A stretch of 64,000 nucleotides of DNA, from the NCBI GenBank assembly GCA_037074615.1, contig CM073552.1, forward strand, positions 23,102,019 through 23,166,018, in the 5' to 3' direction. Both the position numbers and the translations under genes were made by a program. Positions 25,883 to 38,600 of the stretch are shown here, in pieces; positions within the stretch are counted from its first letter, which is position 1; every line of letters begins with the position of its first letter. Source of the DNA: Leucaena leucocephala. Taxonomy: Eukaryota > Streptophyta > Magnoliopsida > Fabales > Fabaceae. The notes below the pieces were generated by a model. The model was given only the letters and a program-made list of their open reading frames with translations. It was not told the DNA's origin and made no database searches.

Positions 25883-28800
25883 ATGACTGTCTTTTCTTCT
25901 AAGAATCGAGGTCTGTATTGCAGTTTGATTTGCCATACCGACATTCTCTTGTGTGATTGCGGAATTCTTTATAATTATACTGTGATTCTATCTAGTTTTT
26001 ATTAATCTTATTGATTTTCTAGTTTGACTTTTCGCCTTTAAAATCATATCAATATTACTTGAGAATACTCGTATATTAGATTATATTAGTTCTGGAGAGT
26101 GGAATGCTGTTCATCGTTATGTACTGGTTATGGAACCTTATTATTATCCGTTTCTATCGTCGTATTTCCAATTCATGGGAGCTTGTTATCGTACAAGTGT
26201 ATTGGTTGTGGGAACGCACCAATTAAAGACACTGCGTTATGAGCTTGTCGCTTGCTCTGATCGGATAGAATGATTATTCTTATTCTGTAGTTTTTAATTG
26301 ATAATCTGAATATACCCGCCACATATATGATTAATAAGAGCTATTGTATTGTTGCATACTTTGATTTCACAGATGATGATGTGAAAAATGAGATGCCTTC
26401 CTATTTTTATTCGCCATCACTGGATATCTCTGTAGCATTTCCTCAGGCAACTCCAGCCTCTAAATTTCCTCCATGTGGTAAGAATTTTTTTCCCATAGTT
26501 CACGCCATGTTGGGAGAAATCTGATGATTTGGAAGCTTTACTTTACCTGGACTAAAGAGGTTTAAAGAAGAGGTTGATTGTGTCTCTAGATTGACATGCT
26601 GATATAAAGACTTTGCACAGTATTTGATCTAATAGACTGTATTTGGTTCATGTGCTGAGGAACTCTATTTAATTTATGAGGAAAACTAGCAATTTAATGA
26701 CTTATTGATTGTATTTGAATTGGTAAAATTGGTAATGATAATCTGAAATTACAGCTTCAGATTATTACCAATTTGATGACTTGTTGGCTCCGGAGGAGCA
26801 GGCTGTTAGGATGAAAGTAAGAGAGTGCATGGAAAAAGAAGTTGCTCCTATAATGGCTGAGGTATCTTCCAGCGGTACATTTAAGATGAGAATATGATAT
26901 GATTCTTCCATTGTGTTTTGACTTCTTTCATTCCTTTCTTTCCTTTTTCATCAATTCTCTTGTTTGTTTGTGTTTTATCCCTGCAGTATTGGGAGAAGGC
27001 CAAGTTTCCTTTCCATGTTATTCCAAAGCTCAGCGCGCTACGTATTGCTGGTGGCACTATCAAGGTTCTCTCATGCATATTATTTGTATATATATTTTCT
27101 ATTATAAAAGACATGGTAAAGGAGGTGCTTAGCTAGTTCTGATTCTCAGGGTTATGGATGCCCTGGTCTTTCCATTAGTGGAAGTGCTTTAGCCATGGCA
27201 GAAGTTGCTAGAGTTGATGCAAGCTGTTCAACTTTCATTTTGGTTCATTCATCCTTAGCAATGCTCACCATTGGTAATACCCCTAAGTTTGAATGTTTAT
27301 TGTTTCATCTATATCAGGAAATTTTTTCAACAATTCCTGATTTCTTTTTGTTTCTTTTGTTAATTTTCAAGTACAGCATTGTGTGGATCAGAAGATCAGA
27401 AGCAAAAGTATCTACCCTCATTGGCGCGGCTACGCACTGTAGCATGTTGGGTAAGCTTCCTTTCCTGTCATCGCATCTGTTTGCTGAGGTACCACTTGTT
27501 AAAGATGTTTATTTTTCTATTTATTAGGCTTTGACCGAACCTGATTATGGAAGTGATGCCAGCGCTTTGAAGACAACAGCAACAAGGGTCCTGTACCTTG
27601 CTCATCCTATCTACTATTTGCTTCTGTAACAACTTCTATTGCGTCTTTTTAACTTTATTTTAGCTGTTAAATTTCATTCTATTTAAGTATTCCAAAGTTC
27701 TTCAATCTTGTAAAATGGTTTGCATTGAAAATATCAGGTTGAAGGAGGTTGGATCCTTGAGGGCCAGAAACGCTGGATAGGAAACAGTACATTTGCTGAT
27801 TTGTTAGTTATCTTTGCTAGGAATACCACAACAAATCAGATAAATGGGTATTGACTAATGTACTTAATCTCATTATATATATGTGTGCGCGTGTGCACGC
27901 TCATTGCGTTTGCGTTTTTACTCAAAAATTTATATTTTCTTGATCCTTTGATCCTGTTTCACAAGTTCTCATGTTTCTCCATGTGTTTTTTTACCTGTAA
28001 CTCAGATATATTGTGAAAAAGGATGCACCTGGTTTGACAGTCACGAAAATTGAGAACAAAATTGGACTCAGGATCGTTCAAAATGGAGACATTCTTTTGA
28101 AGAAAGCTTTTGTCCCTGATGAGGATAGAATACCTGGAGTGAACTCTTTTCAGGATACAAGTAAGGTAAGATTGTATATTGATTTTCTTTTTCTGTGCTA
28201 TGATCTGAAACTGCACATAACTTCAACAACAAATGACTAATTTATTCCTTACTTCTTGTTTCTAAAACTTGGAGGACATCATAGTCTTGGATCCTGTGCC
28301 CTTGTAGTATTGTACCTGTTTAGGACTCTACTAATGTCTTCTAGGTTATTAGCAAGATCAGCATGCCTGTGTTTTTCACCTTCTCCCTCTTCTTTAAGCT
28401 GGAATATTCTTGAAATCATCATGCCTTTACCAAAAAAACAAGAATATTCTTCAAGTATCTTCATACCTGTACCTAAAAACAAAAATTGTCTACTTTAGTT
28501 TTCTATTCTCCTTGTATCAGTCTGCCGTAACCACCTATCAACATTGTTGACATTAAAAAGAAGCTATAATATGACAATTTCTGAGATATATTGTAGAATG
28601 ACCAGACATTAAAATCAACTCATCGTTATAATATTGCCCGTTGAATGAAATTTACTTCCTGTCCCTTGAATGAAAGCACATCTCTATTCATTATCTACAT
28701 CTTTTCATGTGGTTATATGGTAATTGATGTTGACAATTCATATTAATTGTCTCCAGTAGCTTTTAAAAGCATGATGCTTGTATAGTGAAAGTGAGATCGT

Positions 28801-30004
28801 AGATGATCACTATTTGCTCCACTTTAGATCCCTGTGTTGCCCTCTCTTTTCAATCCTCATTAAACTGCTTAACGTAGAGGCTGAACAAATTTGCAATGAA
28901 TTATATTATCCATGTATCCATCTTCCTTTGATAACAAGGAGTTGAGATTATCATCTCTTCAGTTAATCTTGTCCTTATATTGGTCGTTCTTTTCCTCCTG
29001 TTTCTTCGTTTGCATATTGATTATTTGTTCTCTTCATTTTGAAATAGGTACTTGCCGTTTCACGCGTGATGGTCGCTTGGCAGCCTATTGGCATTTCAAT
29101 GGGCATATATGATATGTGTCATAGGTATGCGCTTTATTAGCATGCTCGCTTACTTTAACTAAAGCTTTCACTTGGAAAGCATTCTAAACTCTGAGTAATT
29201 TAAAGGTACCTAAAGGAGAGGAAACAGTTTGGTGCACCATTGGCAGCTTTCCAAATCAATCAACAGAAACTTGTTCAGATGCTTGGTAACATTCAAGCAA
29301 TGATTCTTGTGGGTTGGCGCCTTTGCAAGTTGTATGAGAATGGTAAAATGACTCCAGGTCATGCCAGCTTGGGGAAGGTAATGTCATAACCCTTGCATCA
29401 TATGTGTCTGTATCTTGTCATGTTCCTTGTTGACATCGGTGCTTCTTAGCATTCAATTTAGGCTTCTTGTTATCATCAGTGGCTATACTAACTTCTAATT
29501 AACTTTTGTCATCAATTTTCAGTCGTGGATCACCTTGAGGGCTAGAGAAACAGCTGCCCTGGGACGCGAATTACTCGGTGGCAATGGAATTCTGGCTGAT
29601 TTTCTAGTGGCAAAGGTTCTTATGCTTAATTCTTTTTGTTCTGAAGATCCAATCTAATCTAGATAAAATTGGGACTAATTCTAGTATATTACCAAGCATG
29701 AAGTCTATTAAAATAAGTCAGATGCTAAAGATTAATGGAAAATGGAATGAAAAGAGTGATTGTGAGTAAAAACATTGACGTCCCACTTTGCATTAGACGA
29801 ATGTTTGTTTTCTGACATATTTTTTTTCTGTGTCGTTTTTTAAATCTCTGTCTCAAATATATATATCTTGCATTGCAGGCATTCTGTGATTTAGAACCCA
29901 TTTATACGTACGAAGGCACATATGACATCAACACACTGGTTACCGGGAGGGAAGTTACTGGTTTAGCCAGCTTCAAGCCTGTTGCACAAAGAAGTCGACT
30001 GTAA
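25883..30004 (+). CDS. ACX4: Peroxisomal short-chain acyl-CoA oxidase (ACX4)
   Basis: Thirteen exons: 25883-25910, 26373-26477, 26755-26861, 26987-27064, 27150-27273, 27377-27450, 27528-27587, 27738-27847, 28006-28165, 29048-29124, 29206-29377, 29523-29615 and 29879-30004. The total is 437 aa, the usual ACX4 length. The enzyme oxidises short-chain acyl-CoA to trans-2-enoyl-CoA with FAD and O2 in peroxisomal beta-oxidation. Visible features: a peroxisomal targeting signal SRL at 435-437; the acyl-CoA dehydrogenase N-terminal helical domain; the flavin/substrate motif [17 protein letters not shown]; the [12 protein letters not shown] strand region; [37 protein letters not shown]; and [18 protein letters not shown], whose Glu408 is the expected catalytic base. 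The ATG context is CCACCATGA, close to ideal. Only the N-terminal 25 residues differ noticeably from the Arabidopsis protein as I recall it. Confidence 0.95.
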
Positions 30005-31451
30005 AGGTGTAAAAAAGTATTCCCATGGACTCATTTTATCTGTCTGCTCAATTCTCTGCTGTGGGGGCTTTCTAATTCAGAAACAACCCTCAAGCGGATT
30101 CAATAATTATACAAGTGTTTGTACAGATGATGACTCTGTGAAATGAGAAATAATATGTTCTCCTTCCCTTGTGTAGTATTCCCCTCAGAGTTGAGTATTG
30201 ATTGGTGGACGGGCTTTTAGATGTGATTATAAATTGCTGCTATGGCATTTGTTCTCTTGTTTAATGTTGGGAAAGAGGACTCCCATTTCTCAAGTGATCA
30301 CAATATAGTCTCACAACACTCTGCAGGCCACTGATTTGATGCAGTGTCAATCTCGATGTTTTTTGTTGTATAGTTCCATTGAATATAGAGGCAAGAAGAC
30401 CTAAGGAAGGTCACCTATGTGGGCTTTCCTGTTGAAGGGTTTGGTCTGATTCCTGTGTGATTATTCAAAGCAAAATAGGAAATTGAAGTTATGAGAAAAT
30501 AATGACGTTTACGGGGGATCAATTGCATGAGACCCTGGAGGCATCTCATGGAAGCACATCTTTTCTAGATTTACTTTGGCTAAACATTTATGATTTTATG
30601 CCGTTCATCATGGTTCAAAGGCCATAACACAAAATTTCGCGTATAAATAGGGCTGTGCAACATGGACAGGCCAGCCAGATGGTCATAATTATCTGTTGTT
30701 GTGAGAGTTTTTTTAGTAGATGATATCTTAAATTTTCTCAAATATATTTTGTAAAAAAAAAAGAACAAAAACATGTGAAAAAAAATAAAAATGTCTCTTT
30801 CAGATCCCCATAGCCTAGAGAAAATTGTGAGGTAAAATATGGGAAAAATTCTCAAAAATGGTAAAAAGTTTAGTACTTTTGAGAGTTTTTTCTTCTTGAT
30901 ATTCTTTTCTCCACAATTGTTTTCCTATTCAAACATAGGGTAGATATTAGGTTCAAGTACAAAATGATTTTGGGATGCTTTAGTCTGGTTTACAAAAGAA
31001 AATGTCTCTTAATTCTGAATACACTGGTTATGCCTAGAGTTACAGAAGAACAAGATGACGCTGAAGATCACCAATACATTGTTATATCACAATGAGAATA
31101 AAATTCTAAATGCACCCTATAAATACATCAGCCTACATTACCATAACTTTAAAATCAGCAACACAGTACTAAATACATTCAGCCGTAGGCGGCCAAAAAA
31201 ATATTTACACTTAAAAAAGAAGTGTTTCAGACCGAATCAATTCAACAAAAAAAACAAATATACACTCAACACAGTACTATATGCATAATGCCGAGGAAGG
31301 CAGGAGACTCTGACTTCAAAACAAGTTAAAAAAAAAATACTTTCAGACAGAATCAAATCAAATGACATGATTTGGTCGGAATAGGAAAGATTGCTGGAAA
31401 AACAAAAACCTTGAGATTGGAGTGGAGCAGTAAATCACATTTACCTGCCTA
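30005..31451. other. ACX4 3' region and spacer
   Basis: 30005 to about 30300 is probably ACX4 3' UTR. The rest has no convincing gene. Confidence 0.45.
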
Positions 31452-32153
31452 TCAATCTGCACCACCCTGATGAGCGTCTTTTTCCAGACCCCACGTTCGA
31501 ATCCTGATGTGAAGCTCAGCCACAGCCACCAGCACATTCACAGCCTGATATGGCTTCAATATCTTCACCATCTTCAACGCCGTGTTCATCCTCAACGTGT
31601 CTGCATTCACCACCAAATTCTCCAACGCAATTTTCAGTGTCTCCTGTACTTCACCACCACCCTCCTCTGCTCTATGCGACTCACTCAAACACGATCGCCC
31701 ATGGCTTCTCGCCGCCTCCACCAGCGGCGACGCTCCCACGCTCTCCTGAATCTTCGCCAACTCATCGTTAAGCGCTCGCTCTTCGGACCTCGTCTCCTGG
31801 TTGAGCTCACTCATTCTCTCCCTCTGTTCTTCCGAAAGATCATCCAAAACATGATTCGCAAGCTGAATCACCATCCCCGGCTTGAATCCCGCGATCCAGA
31901 GAAAGGATCGTTCCAGAGAGCTGAACCACGAGGGAGAGAAAGCGAGGAGAATGTCGCGGTTAGCGATCCTGGATTTCTCTTGGTAGTATCGCTCGTAGTG
32001 AGAAAGCACCCGAGAAATCAACTCTCTGTAATCATCGTCGTGCAATTCGTCGTGGCGTCGCTGAGCAGAGACGAGCTCATCTAGCAAATCCTTCTGCCGC
32101 AGCATCCATTCTCGAAGAAACGCCTCAAATGAAGCAGCATTTGCATCAGTCAT
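31452..32153 (-). CDS. DOG1-domain protein (DOG1-like)
   Basis: A single uninterrupted frame of 233 aa, from the ATG at 32153. It shows the DOG1 domain layout: SFEAFLREWMLRQKDLLDEL at the N-terminus, then LISRVLSHYERYYQEKSR, then FSPSWFSSLERSFLWIAGFKPG, a Glu/Arg-rich middle, and a C-terminal helix with LKPYQAVNVLVAVAELHIRIRTWG. The same domain occurs in TGA bZIP factors, but no bZIP is present here, so this is a stand-alone DOG1-like protein, probably of the DOGL4 type. Family members act in the nucleus in seed dormancy and reserve accumulation. DOG1 itself binds PP2C phosphatases and heme. The high GC of the gene stands out against its AT-rich surroundings. There is a long antisense open frame (31470-32084), but it has no family features. 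Confidence 0.88.
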   Translation of the reverse strand: MTDANAASFEAFLREWMLRQKDLLDELVSAQRRHDELHDDDYRELISRVLSHYERYYQEKSRIANRDILLAFSPSWFSSLERSFLWIAGFKPGMVIQLANHVLDDLSEEQRERMSELNQETRSEERALNDELAKIQESVGASPLVEAARSHGRSCLSESHRAEEGGGEVQETLKIALENLVVNADTLRMNTALKMVKILKPYQAVNVLVAVAELHIRIRTWGLEKDAHQGGAD

Positions 32154-32784
32154 CTATCCGAAAGTCACAGTACCAACAAAGAAGAAGAAGAATCGCTTCA
32201 ATGTGGGATCTGCTGGGGTTGTTTGCTTAGAGGGAAAGTAATTGTGGAGAAGGAGGAGGCGTAATGGTGGAAGAAGAATCGTTTGGAGAGAGCGGTGTTC
32301 GGTTAGAGAAAGAGAAGAGAGCCAATGGGGAAGACCGATGGGGTGGAAATGGATCGGTTATATTTGTCGTGAAGTGAGGGAAGAGTGGCGAAGGGGGATG
32401 AACTTGAAGCTTTGATTATTTCTTGTTCATTCGTTGGAAGGAGGATCAATTATGGAGATGGAGAAGATGGTGTTGGTATTTGGGATTTGCATGCCTTTGA
32501 TTATTATTGCTCTATTGGATTCCTCTCATCTGACACCCTCTTTTAAACTTTCGATTCTGCCATTTTCTTACCTCATCCCCACATCACACTCCTACTCCTT
32601 AGTGCGACTGACGAGTTATTAAAAAAAAAGTATGCAATTTTATACGAAAAATTCTGAGTGAATTGTACTAAAATCTTTAGTTCAATCGCTTTATTTTCAT
32701 TGTAACAGAATTATTAAGATTAAAATCTTTTTGAATTGAAAAAAATGTATAACAATTCTCCCCCTCAGTAGTATTTTTAAAAAA
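32154..32784. other. Upstream region of the DOG1-like gene
   Basis: Purine-rich on the plus strand up to about 32420. It is probably the promoter and 5' UTR of the minus-strand gene. No other gene is seen. Confidence 0.45.
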
Positions 32785-33401
32785 GGGAAAATTTCAGATA
32801 AGGATAAAGAAATTTCACAACAATAGTATATGGGCTCAATTGAAATTAATTTTATGATATTAAAAGATAAAAATACTTTACCAATGAAAGAAAGAAGAAT
32901 AAGGACCTTGACAAGATAAGATAAATAGGGACATAACAAAATGAATAAGAGCATTGACAATATCTATATTTATCTTGTTAAAACATCTATTCTTTTTGTT
33001 AATGTCACATTTGTTTTGTTAATTTTTTTTATTAAAGTCTATATTATTCTTATTAATGTCTTTATTTATCTTATTAATGTCATTATTTGTATTATGAATA
33101 TCCTTATTTTTATATTAATTCTCCTATTCATCTTGTTAATGCCTCTATTTGTCTTATTAATTTTTTATTATTCTTGTTAAAGTCCATATTTTTAATTTTT
33201 TATTAGTGCACCTATTTATCTTGTTAATTTTTTTTATTATTTTTGTTAAAGCCCTTATTTTTTTCTTTTACTGGTGGAGTGTTCTTGCATTTTAGTATCA
33301 TAAAATTAATTTCAATTCAACTCCTAAATAACAGTGAAATTTTAAAACTTTCTAAGGGTTTTTTGAAATAAATTTACTTCAATAGTGGACGAAATTTTCC
33401 C
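32785..33401. mobile_element. Foldback element with tandem-repeat core
   Basis: The left end GGGAAAATTTC (32785) is inverted at the right end GAAATTTTCCC (33391-33401). A longer inverted segment, TTGAAATTAATTTTATGAT, also occurs in both arms (about 32839 and 33302). Between the arms lies a degenerate tandem array. This is a non-autonomous DNA element, of MULE or foldback type by inference. Confidence 0.65.
32958..33262. repeat. Imperfect tandem repeat, ~24-30 bp unit
   Basis: Units vary around the pattern TTATTTATCTTATTAATGTC, for example at 33013, 33060, 33080, 33120, 33160 and 33210. The array lies wholly inside the foldback element. Hydrophobic ORFs across it (32941-33180) are repeat translations. 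Confidence 0.65.
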
Positions 33402-33712
33402 TTAATTTTTGTTTACACACTAGAAAGATTTTTTTTTTGGTACAATACACACTAGAAAGATAAATCCGAATGGTGGAGTAATGACATGATGACGGCGGAA
33501 AGGAGTGGCCCAATCTGTAGACCCAGTGGGGGAACTCTGTAATTGCATGAGGTGCAGAGTGATAAGGTGGTGCTGTTGCTCTGAAACAGTTGACCCGTGT
33601 TCATCGTCTAAGCAATATGTCTCAAATTATTCCACTTACTTACCCTTTCAATTTTACTACTATATAGGCTGCCAAAGTATAGTTGATTTGCAATGTAAGA
33701 ATATAATCCTCC

Positions 33713-33933
33713 TATATTAATTATAAGAGTTAATTAATTTTTTTAAATAGATTTATAAAATTAAATAAATAAATTAATTATAACTAATATAAAAATTAAC
33801 TAATTAATTTAGATAAATTGAAGTGTATATAATATGAATTTATAATAAGATGTTAGATTTGATCATAATTAACTGATTTATTTAATTTTTTAAATCTCTT
33901 CAAAAAATTTAATCAACTCTTATAATTAATATA
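33713..33933. mobile_element. AT-rich MITE, family A copy 2
   Basis: The terminal inverted repeats are long and nearly perfect: TATATTAATTATAAGAGTT at 33713 and AACTCTTATAATTAATATA ending at 33933. The interior matches the copy at 12852-13071. Confidence 0.65.
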
Positions 33934-34780
33934 AGAAATAATAATATAATGGAAGGACTCATGAACTTAAATTTGAAGTTTTGAATTATGACCCCATGTC
34001 CCTTACTCCCTCCCCATCACCCATTTGTTCTTTCTCTGTATTTTGAGTTCCATTCCTATAAGTGTTATTGGACTCAGGGTACTAGTTGCAGCGGCAGAAA
34101 CTTTTCTCTGACACAAAAAAATTGCAATAGTTTATGAAGTTTGCTTTTTTCTTTTTATAATGGTTTTATCTTTTCCCCACAATTCACAGTATGCAATTAT
34201 GTGATTGAAAGGTATTCTAGACATAGATAATTAGTCAAACAATCGTTTGAATTGGAGATAACACGTAAAAGGTAGATTCATGCATGGTATAGTTATAAAA
34301 GACCTTATCTGTTATTACCTATCTGTCCTCTCCGTGCCTTATGTCTTTCTCTGCCTGTCAGGAATTCTGGATATATATCATACAGTAAACTTGCAGTTAT
34401 AGCCATCAGAAATTCCAACTCTCACTTGCAAACACTGTCGATGGGTTCATTGCATCATATTCGCTTGTGGTTGTGGCAGAAGAACAACGACAATTTAAGC
34501 ATCCAACAAACACAACACAACCAAACAAATTAACCATAAAAATTAAAATACCCAGATGATTGGTTCAGGAATCATCATGGTGACTATATATCAACTGTAG
34601 TTAGCCACACCTTCACTTGTTTGATTCGGCCGTAAAATTAAAGATTTCTTGTCACCTAATTAGCTTTTCAGTCTTCACTCACTTTGAAATAATCAAAACT
34701 TTTAATGAGTTCATGTGTCTCAAAGATGTAGTTACATCAACAATCTCACTTTTAACAATATACTCATTCCTTTTACTCCT

Positions 34781-35040
34781 ACATATAAGAGTTATATAAA
34801 AAATCTATTTTAGTTCAAATTATATGATCTTAATCCACTTTGTCTCTTAAAATTATAATTTTTCTTCCAAAAATATCCCTATATGATTACACATGTTATA
34901 GGAGTTTTTATTTAGGGTAGTTCAAATGTACATAATTAAAAATGATATTTTAAGAAAAATAATACACCATCATTATAAATACAAAATTTTATTAATTTTT
35001 TTTATCTAATTAAATTAGTTAAATAAATCTTAAGAATTAG
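34781..35040. mobile_element. AT-rich MITE, family B copy 2
   Basis: Clear similarity to 13719-13975 over most of its length. The boundaries are approximate. Confidence 0.45.
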
Positions 35041-35388
35041 AAATAGTAACATTGAATGAAATATATATACAGCAAAACATAAGATTTCTTCGATTATTTT
35101 TTTTTGGCCAAAAAAGACTTCTTCGATTATTTGATATCACGTTTTGCGCTTAACTTATGTAAGAAGAGCTAAAATTGTAAATAGATAAAGTGAGGATCAT
35201 GAATTAAATAGAAGTATATAGATTTAGCCACAGATCCATATAGAAAACCAAAGATAGCAACTTACCAAAATTAAGTCAGTTCCAGAGGCTGAAGGGCAAG
35301 GCATGGTTGATATAAATTGCAAACCAATCACACCGTTAATTCCCTTACATTCCTCAGTAACTAACACATCAGAAACAGAGATCATATC

Positions 35389-35619
35389 ATGAAGAAGACG
35401 ACCTGGTTCATTTTCTTTGTTGTAATCATCACCATATTGCTTTCAAATATGATGCAGCAGGTTGATGCTTCGGATATAGGTGAAGACCTGTGCAAGAAAG
35501 CTGGATATTCTTTGATTGGTTGTAAGAAAAAGCAGTCACCAATACTCCACCCTCAACCATTTCTTCTTGGATGCTCTCCACCTTCAAGGTGTCGCAGAAG
35601 AAAGATTCACAGTTTTTAA
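35389..35619 (+). CDS. Candidate small secreted cysteine-containing peptide
   Basis: A 76-aa frame. MKKTTWFIFFVVIITILLSN is a textbook signal peptide with likely cleavage after QVDA (about residue 28). The mature part is basic and has four Cys (GEDLCKKAGYSLIGC, then LGCSPPSRCRRRKIHSF). A TATA-like motif at about 35309 and a short leader fit a compact gene. I do not recognise the family, so its role (defence or signalling peptide) is open. A splice soon after LIGC could replace the tail. Confidence 0.45.
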   Translation: MKKTTWFIFFVVIITILLSNMMQQVDASDIGEDLCKKAGYSLIGCKKKQSPILHPQPFLLGCSPPSRCRRRKIHSF

Positions 35620-38600
35620 CTTTTTTGTAATTAATTTTAATTCAGATTTGAATTCGGATTCTTTTAGAGTCTTTTTTGAAGATGATTGGTTCGAGTATTA
35701 CAAGTCCACATTTTTGTTTTGTCATGATTATGAGTCAGACAAAATGAGCACTCCTCCATTTTTTTTCAATTTCAGATGCAGGTAATCTGTAAAACTATGT
35801 GCCGATGTATTCGTGTTAACATTTCATCTGGTTTTGTTTTGTGGTTTTGTAAATGTATATATAGGATTTGCATACTCTTTTAGAAGTGGCTGGACAATTT
35901 GCTCTAATCCTTACCATAAAGTTTGGTCATTTAACAATTTTGTCCTTACGGTCATTTAACCATAAACGAATGTTGCCAGATAATGAGAGATTCTGAAAAG
36001 CCGAAGAGAAGTGTCGAGAAGAAGCCCGATCATCAAAAGTAGAAGTCATCTCGTTGATGGGGTTGGGGTCTGATCCGAGGATGTTTAAGGTGTAAGGAGG
36101 TGGAGAAGCCATGGTTGTTAGAGAGAGAAACGTGAGAGAGGGTGTAGAGGAGGGAGGGTGTATAACATGGGGGAGGGGATGCTGACAAGCATCTCGCATA
36201 TGCAAATATTTGACTCACAAACAGCAAAGATGAGATTGTTAAATGAAACAAATTTTATGGACTGAATAAGAAAATTATAAAGATTGAGTTATAAATTCGT
36301 TAAAATTATAATAATTAAATAATTAATTTTCTTTTCTGGAAATGAATGTAAATAATTAGTCATATGATCTTCTTACAACTATGATATCTTTTTTTAAAAA
36401 AAAAAAATCATAGCTGTTATAGAGAAAATTTCTGAACGACTTCGTGTGTTTTTCACTCAACAAATCGAAACATGAAAACGAAGAAATACATGTTACCTTC
36501 TCTTATACAGAGTAAACTGCATTTTGATTCAAAACTCTACTTCCAATCCCTCAATTTTACAGTGAGCCCTATATATTCACACTTCAATTAAGAAGCTAGA
36601 AGCTGAATTATTCTTACCTTGATGACGACACAGAGCTCCGGAGCAGAATTCCTGTAAGCAATTAGGCTTGCTGCTACGTTACGCGATTTTGCCAATGAAT
36701 TGGAGCTCATTGTTCTCATCGTAAACGGAATGCGACGATCGATTTCCGACTTCGGCGGTATACAGCCACAGACTTCGTCTCAACTCTCAACGAATTTCTT
36801 GATAGCTAAATCTACCAACCACGCTAGACGCTTAGCGTTAATAACCCAGAAATTTGAAACAGAGAGAGTGGTTTGAGGAGTGAATCGAATGACATAGGAG
36901 GGGCATTTTGGGGAGAAGACGATATCAGCCATTGATGGAAAGAGTGGGAATGTTGTGAAATGTGAAAGAGAGAGATCTGCATATAAATTTGGTGCCTAAC
37001 TGTTTGTTGAGAAATTAGTTACATTAGCAACCCAATGAATGAATTAATTCAAGAGTTCTCTTAATAATTAAAATTCTAATTAAAAAAAGTTGGATCCATG
37101 TATTAGAAGAAGATGGTTCAAGAATTAAGATAAAAGAGGGAGCTCATCATATATTATTACCCTTAATTGATTTATGATGGGACAGGAGTGAGAGCAAAGG
37201 GACTTAATTAGAGGGGAATAATTTGTCAGTGTAACCTACAAATGGCAAATTGATGATGTAATAATGGAATTAGGTTAAATCCATTATTCAAGCAACAGGA
37301 TAAATAATCAATCAACTACAGTGTCGCAATAATCATAGGAATTTGCTGTTTATTGATGATGATTAATTTGGAGACGGGATTTTATAATTAAGGATTTTTA
37401 TTTGCAATAATTTGAGGTCATACTTTGGTTGTTGCTAATACTAGGACATGGTCAAATTAACTAGATGAATTTGTGGTTGTACGATCAGATTTGACAACAA
37501 TTAATTGTATTTTTTTTTTATAATTTTTTTTTAAAAAAAAGTGATGCTCATTCATAATTTAAAGATAGATTAAAATTTCTTTTCTTCCTAGACGATATTA
37601 ATATCGAATAAGGCGAACTATCTATCATCTCCAGACGTAAATCTAAGCTCTCAATAGTTATGATACCTCTCCAAATATTACTATTGAAATTACAACAAAA
37701 CTGTCTATTAATTGTACATGTTTTGAGTTGTAATGTCCTGATCAAAATTCCATATATATAACTAAGGTAGCTTGCTGTGGTAAAATTTTCACACAAGAAT
37801 AGGTTAAGGTCAGTTCATGTCTAGTGCTGCATTGTTAATTCTTCACTAGTATTTCACCTATCACGCATTCATTCTTTCCCCAAACATCACTCTTTCCCAC
37901 CTTAATTGAGCTTTAATCTTAACTAAATTAAAAAGTAAATCATTGAGTGAAATTTCTTATCTGACATTTTTAATTAGACCATAGTACACAGAAGAAATCA
38001 AATTTGACAATTGTATATAATCTAACATTTTATTAGAACTTTTTAGTAAAGCAAACTCAAGTGTATCAATGACTTGTTAGATCTAAGTGTTGAAATTATT
38101 TAATCTTAAAAAAAATATTTTTTAAAATTAATTAATTAATTTTTTTAATCAAAATTATTTAAATTAATTTAGATCACTTAAATTTGAACCCTTGCTTAAT
38201 TATGATCTTTTGAAGGGATCCAAATCAAAATTGATTAGATTCCCCGTGGTATGAATATCATGATGGTGCCCTTGAATAGCAAGGCATTTGAGTTGGTCAA
38301 ATCTTGTTTGCATAAAGAAAATTCCTTAAACATTAATTTACCGGAAAAAAACACGCAAAAATGTCACTAAATTTCACCCCACAAAAAAGTAAGCTCAAGT
38401 CACAAGATCAAATCCCCATTTTATAGTTTTCACACCCAAATAAATATATCTTGCAACAAGATACCTATCACAGATAGATACCATTTTTCAATATTCACCA
38501 AGTACCCAGATTCAAAAGACTTAAAAACCTACTACAGGCTGATACCTTTTTTCAAAGTTCATCAAGAACACATATACAAAAAGACTAAGAGAGAGAGAGA

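Larger units (their letters stand above)
33402..35388. other. Spacer with two MITEs
   Basis: Apart from the elements at 33713-33933 and 34781-35040 I see no gene. A TATA-like GATATAAATT at about 35309 precedes the small secreted peptide frame. Confidence 0.45.

Noticed and set aside
31470..32084. 204-aa plus-strand ORF
   Set aside because: Antisense to the DOG1-like gene, no recognisable domain, while the minus frame carries clear DOG1 blocks.
32958..33262. Possible CRISPR-like array
   Set aside because: Units are degenerate with no unique spacers, lie inside a foldback element, and the DNA is a plant nuclear genome.
35927..36112. 61-aa minus-strand ORF with good start context
   Set aside because: No homology recognised, no splice partner and little support beyond the start context; kept only as a note.
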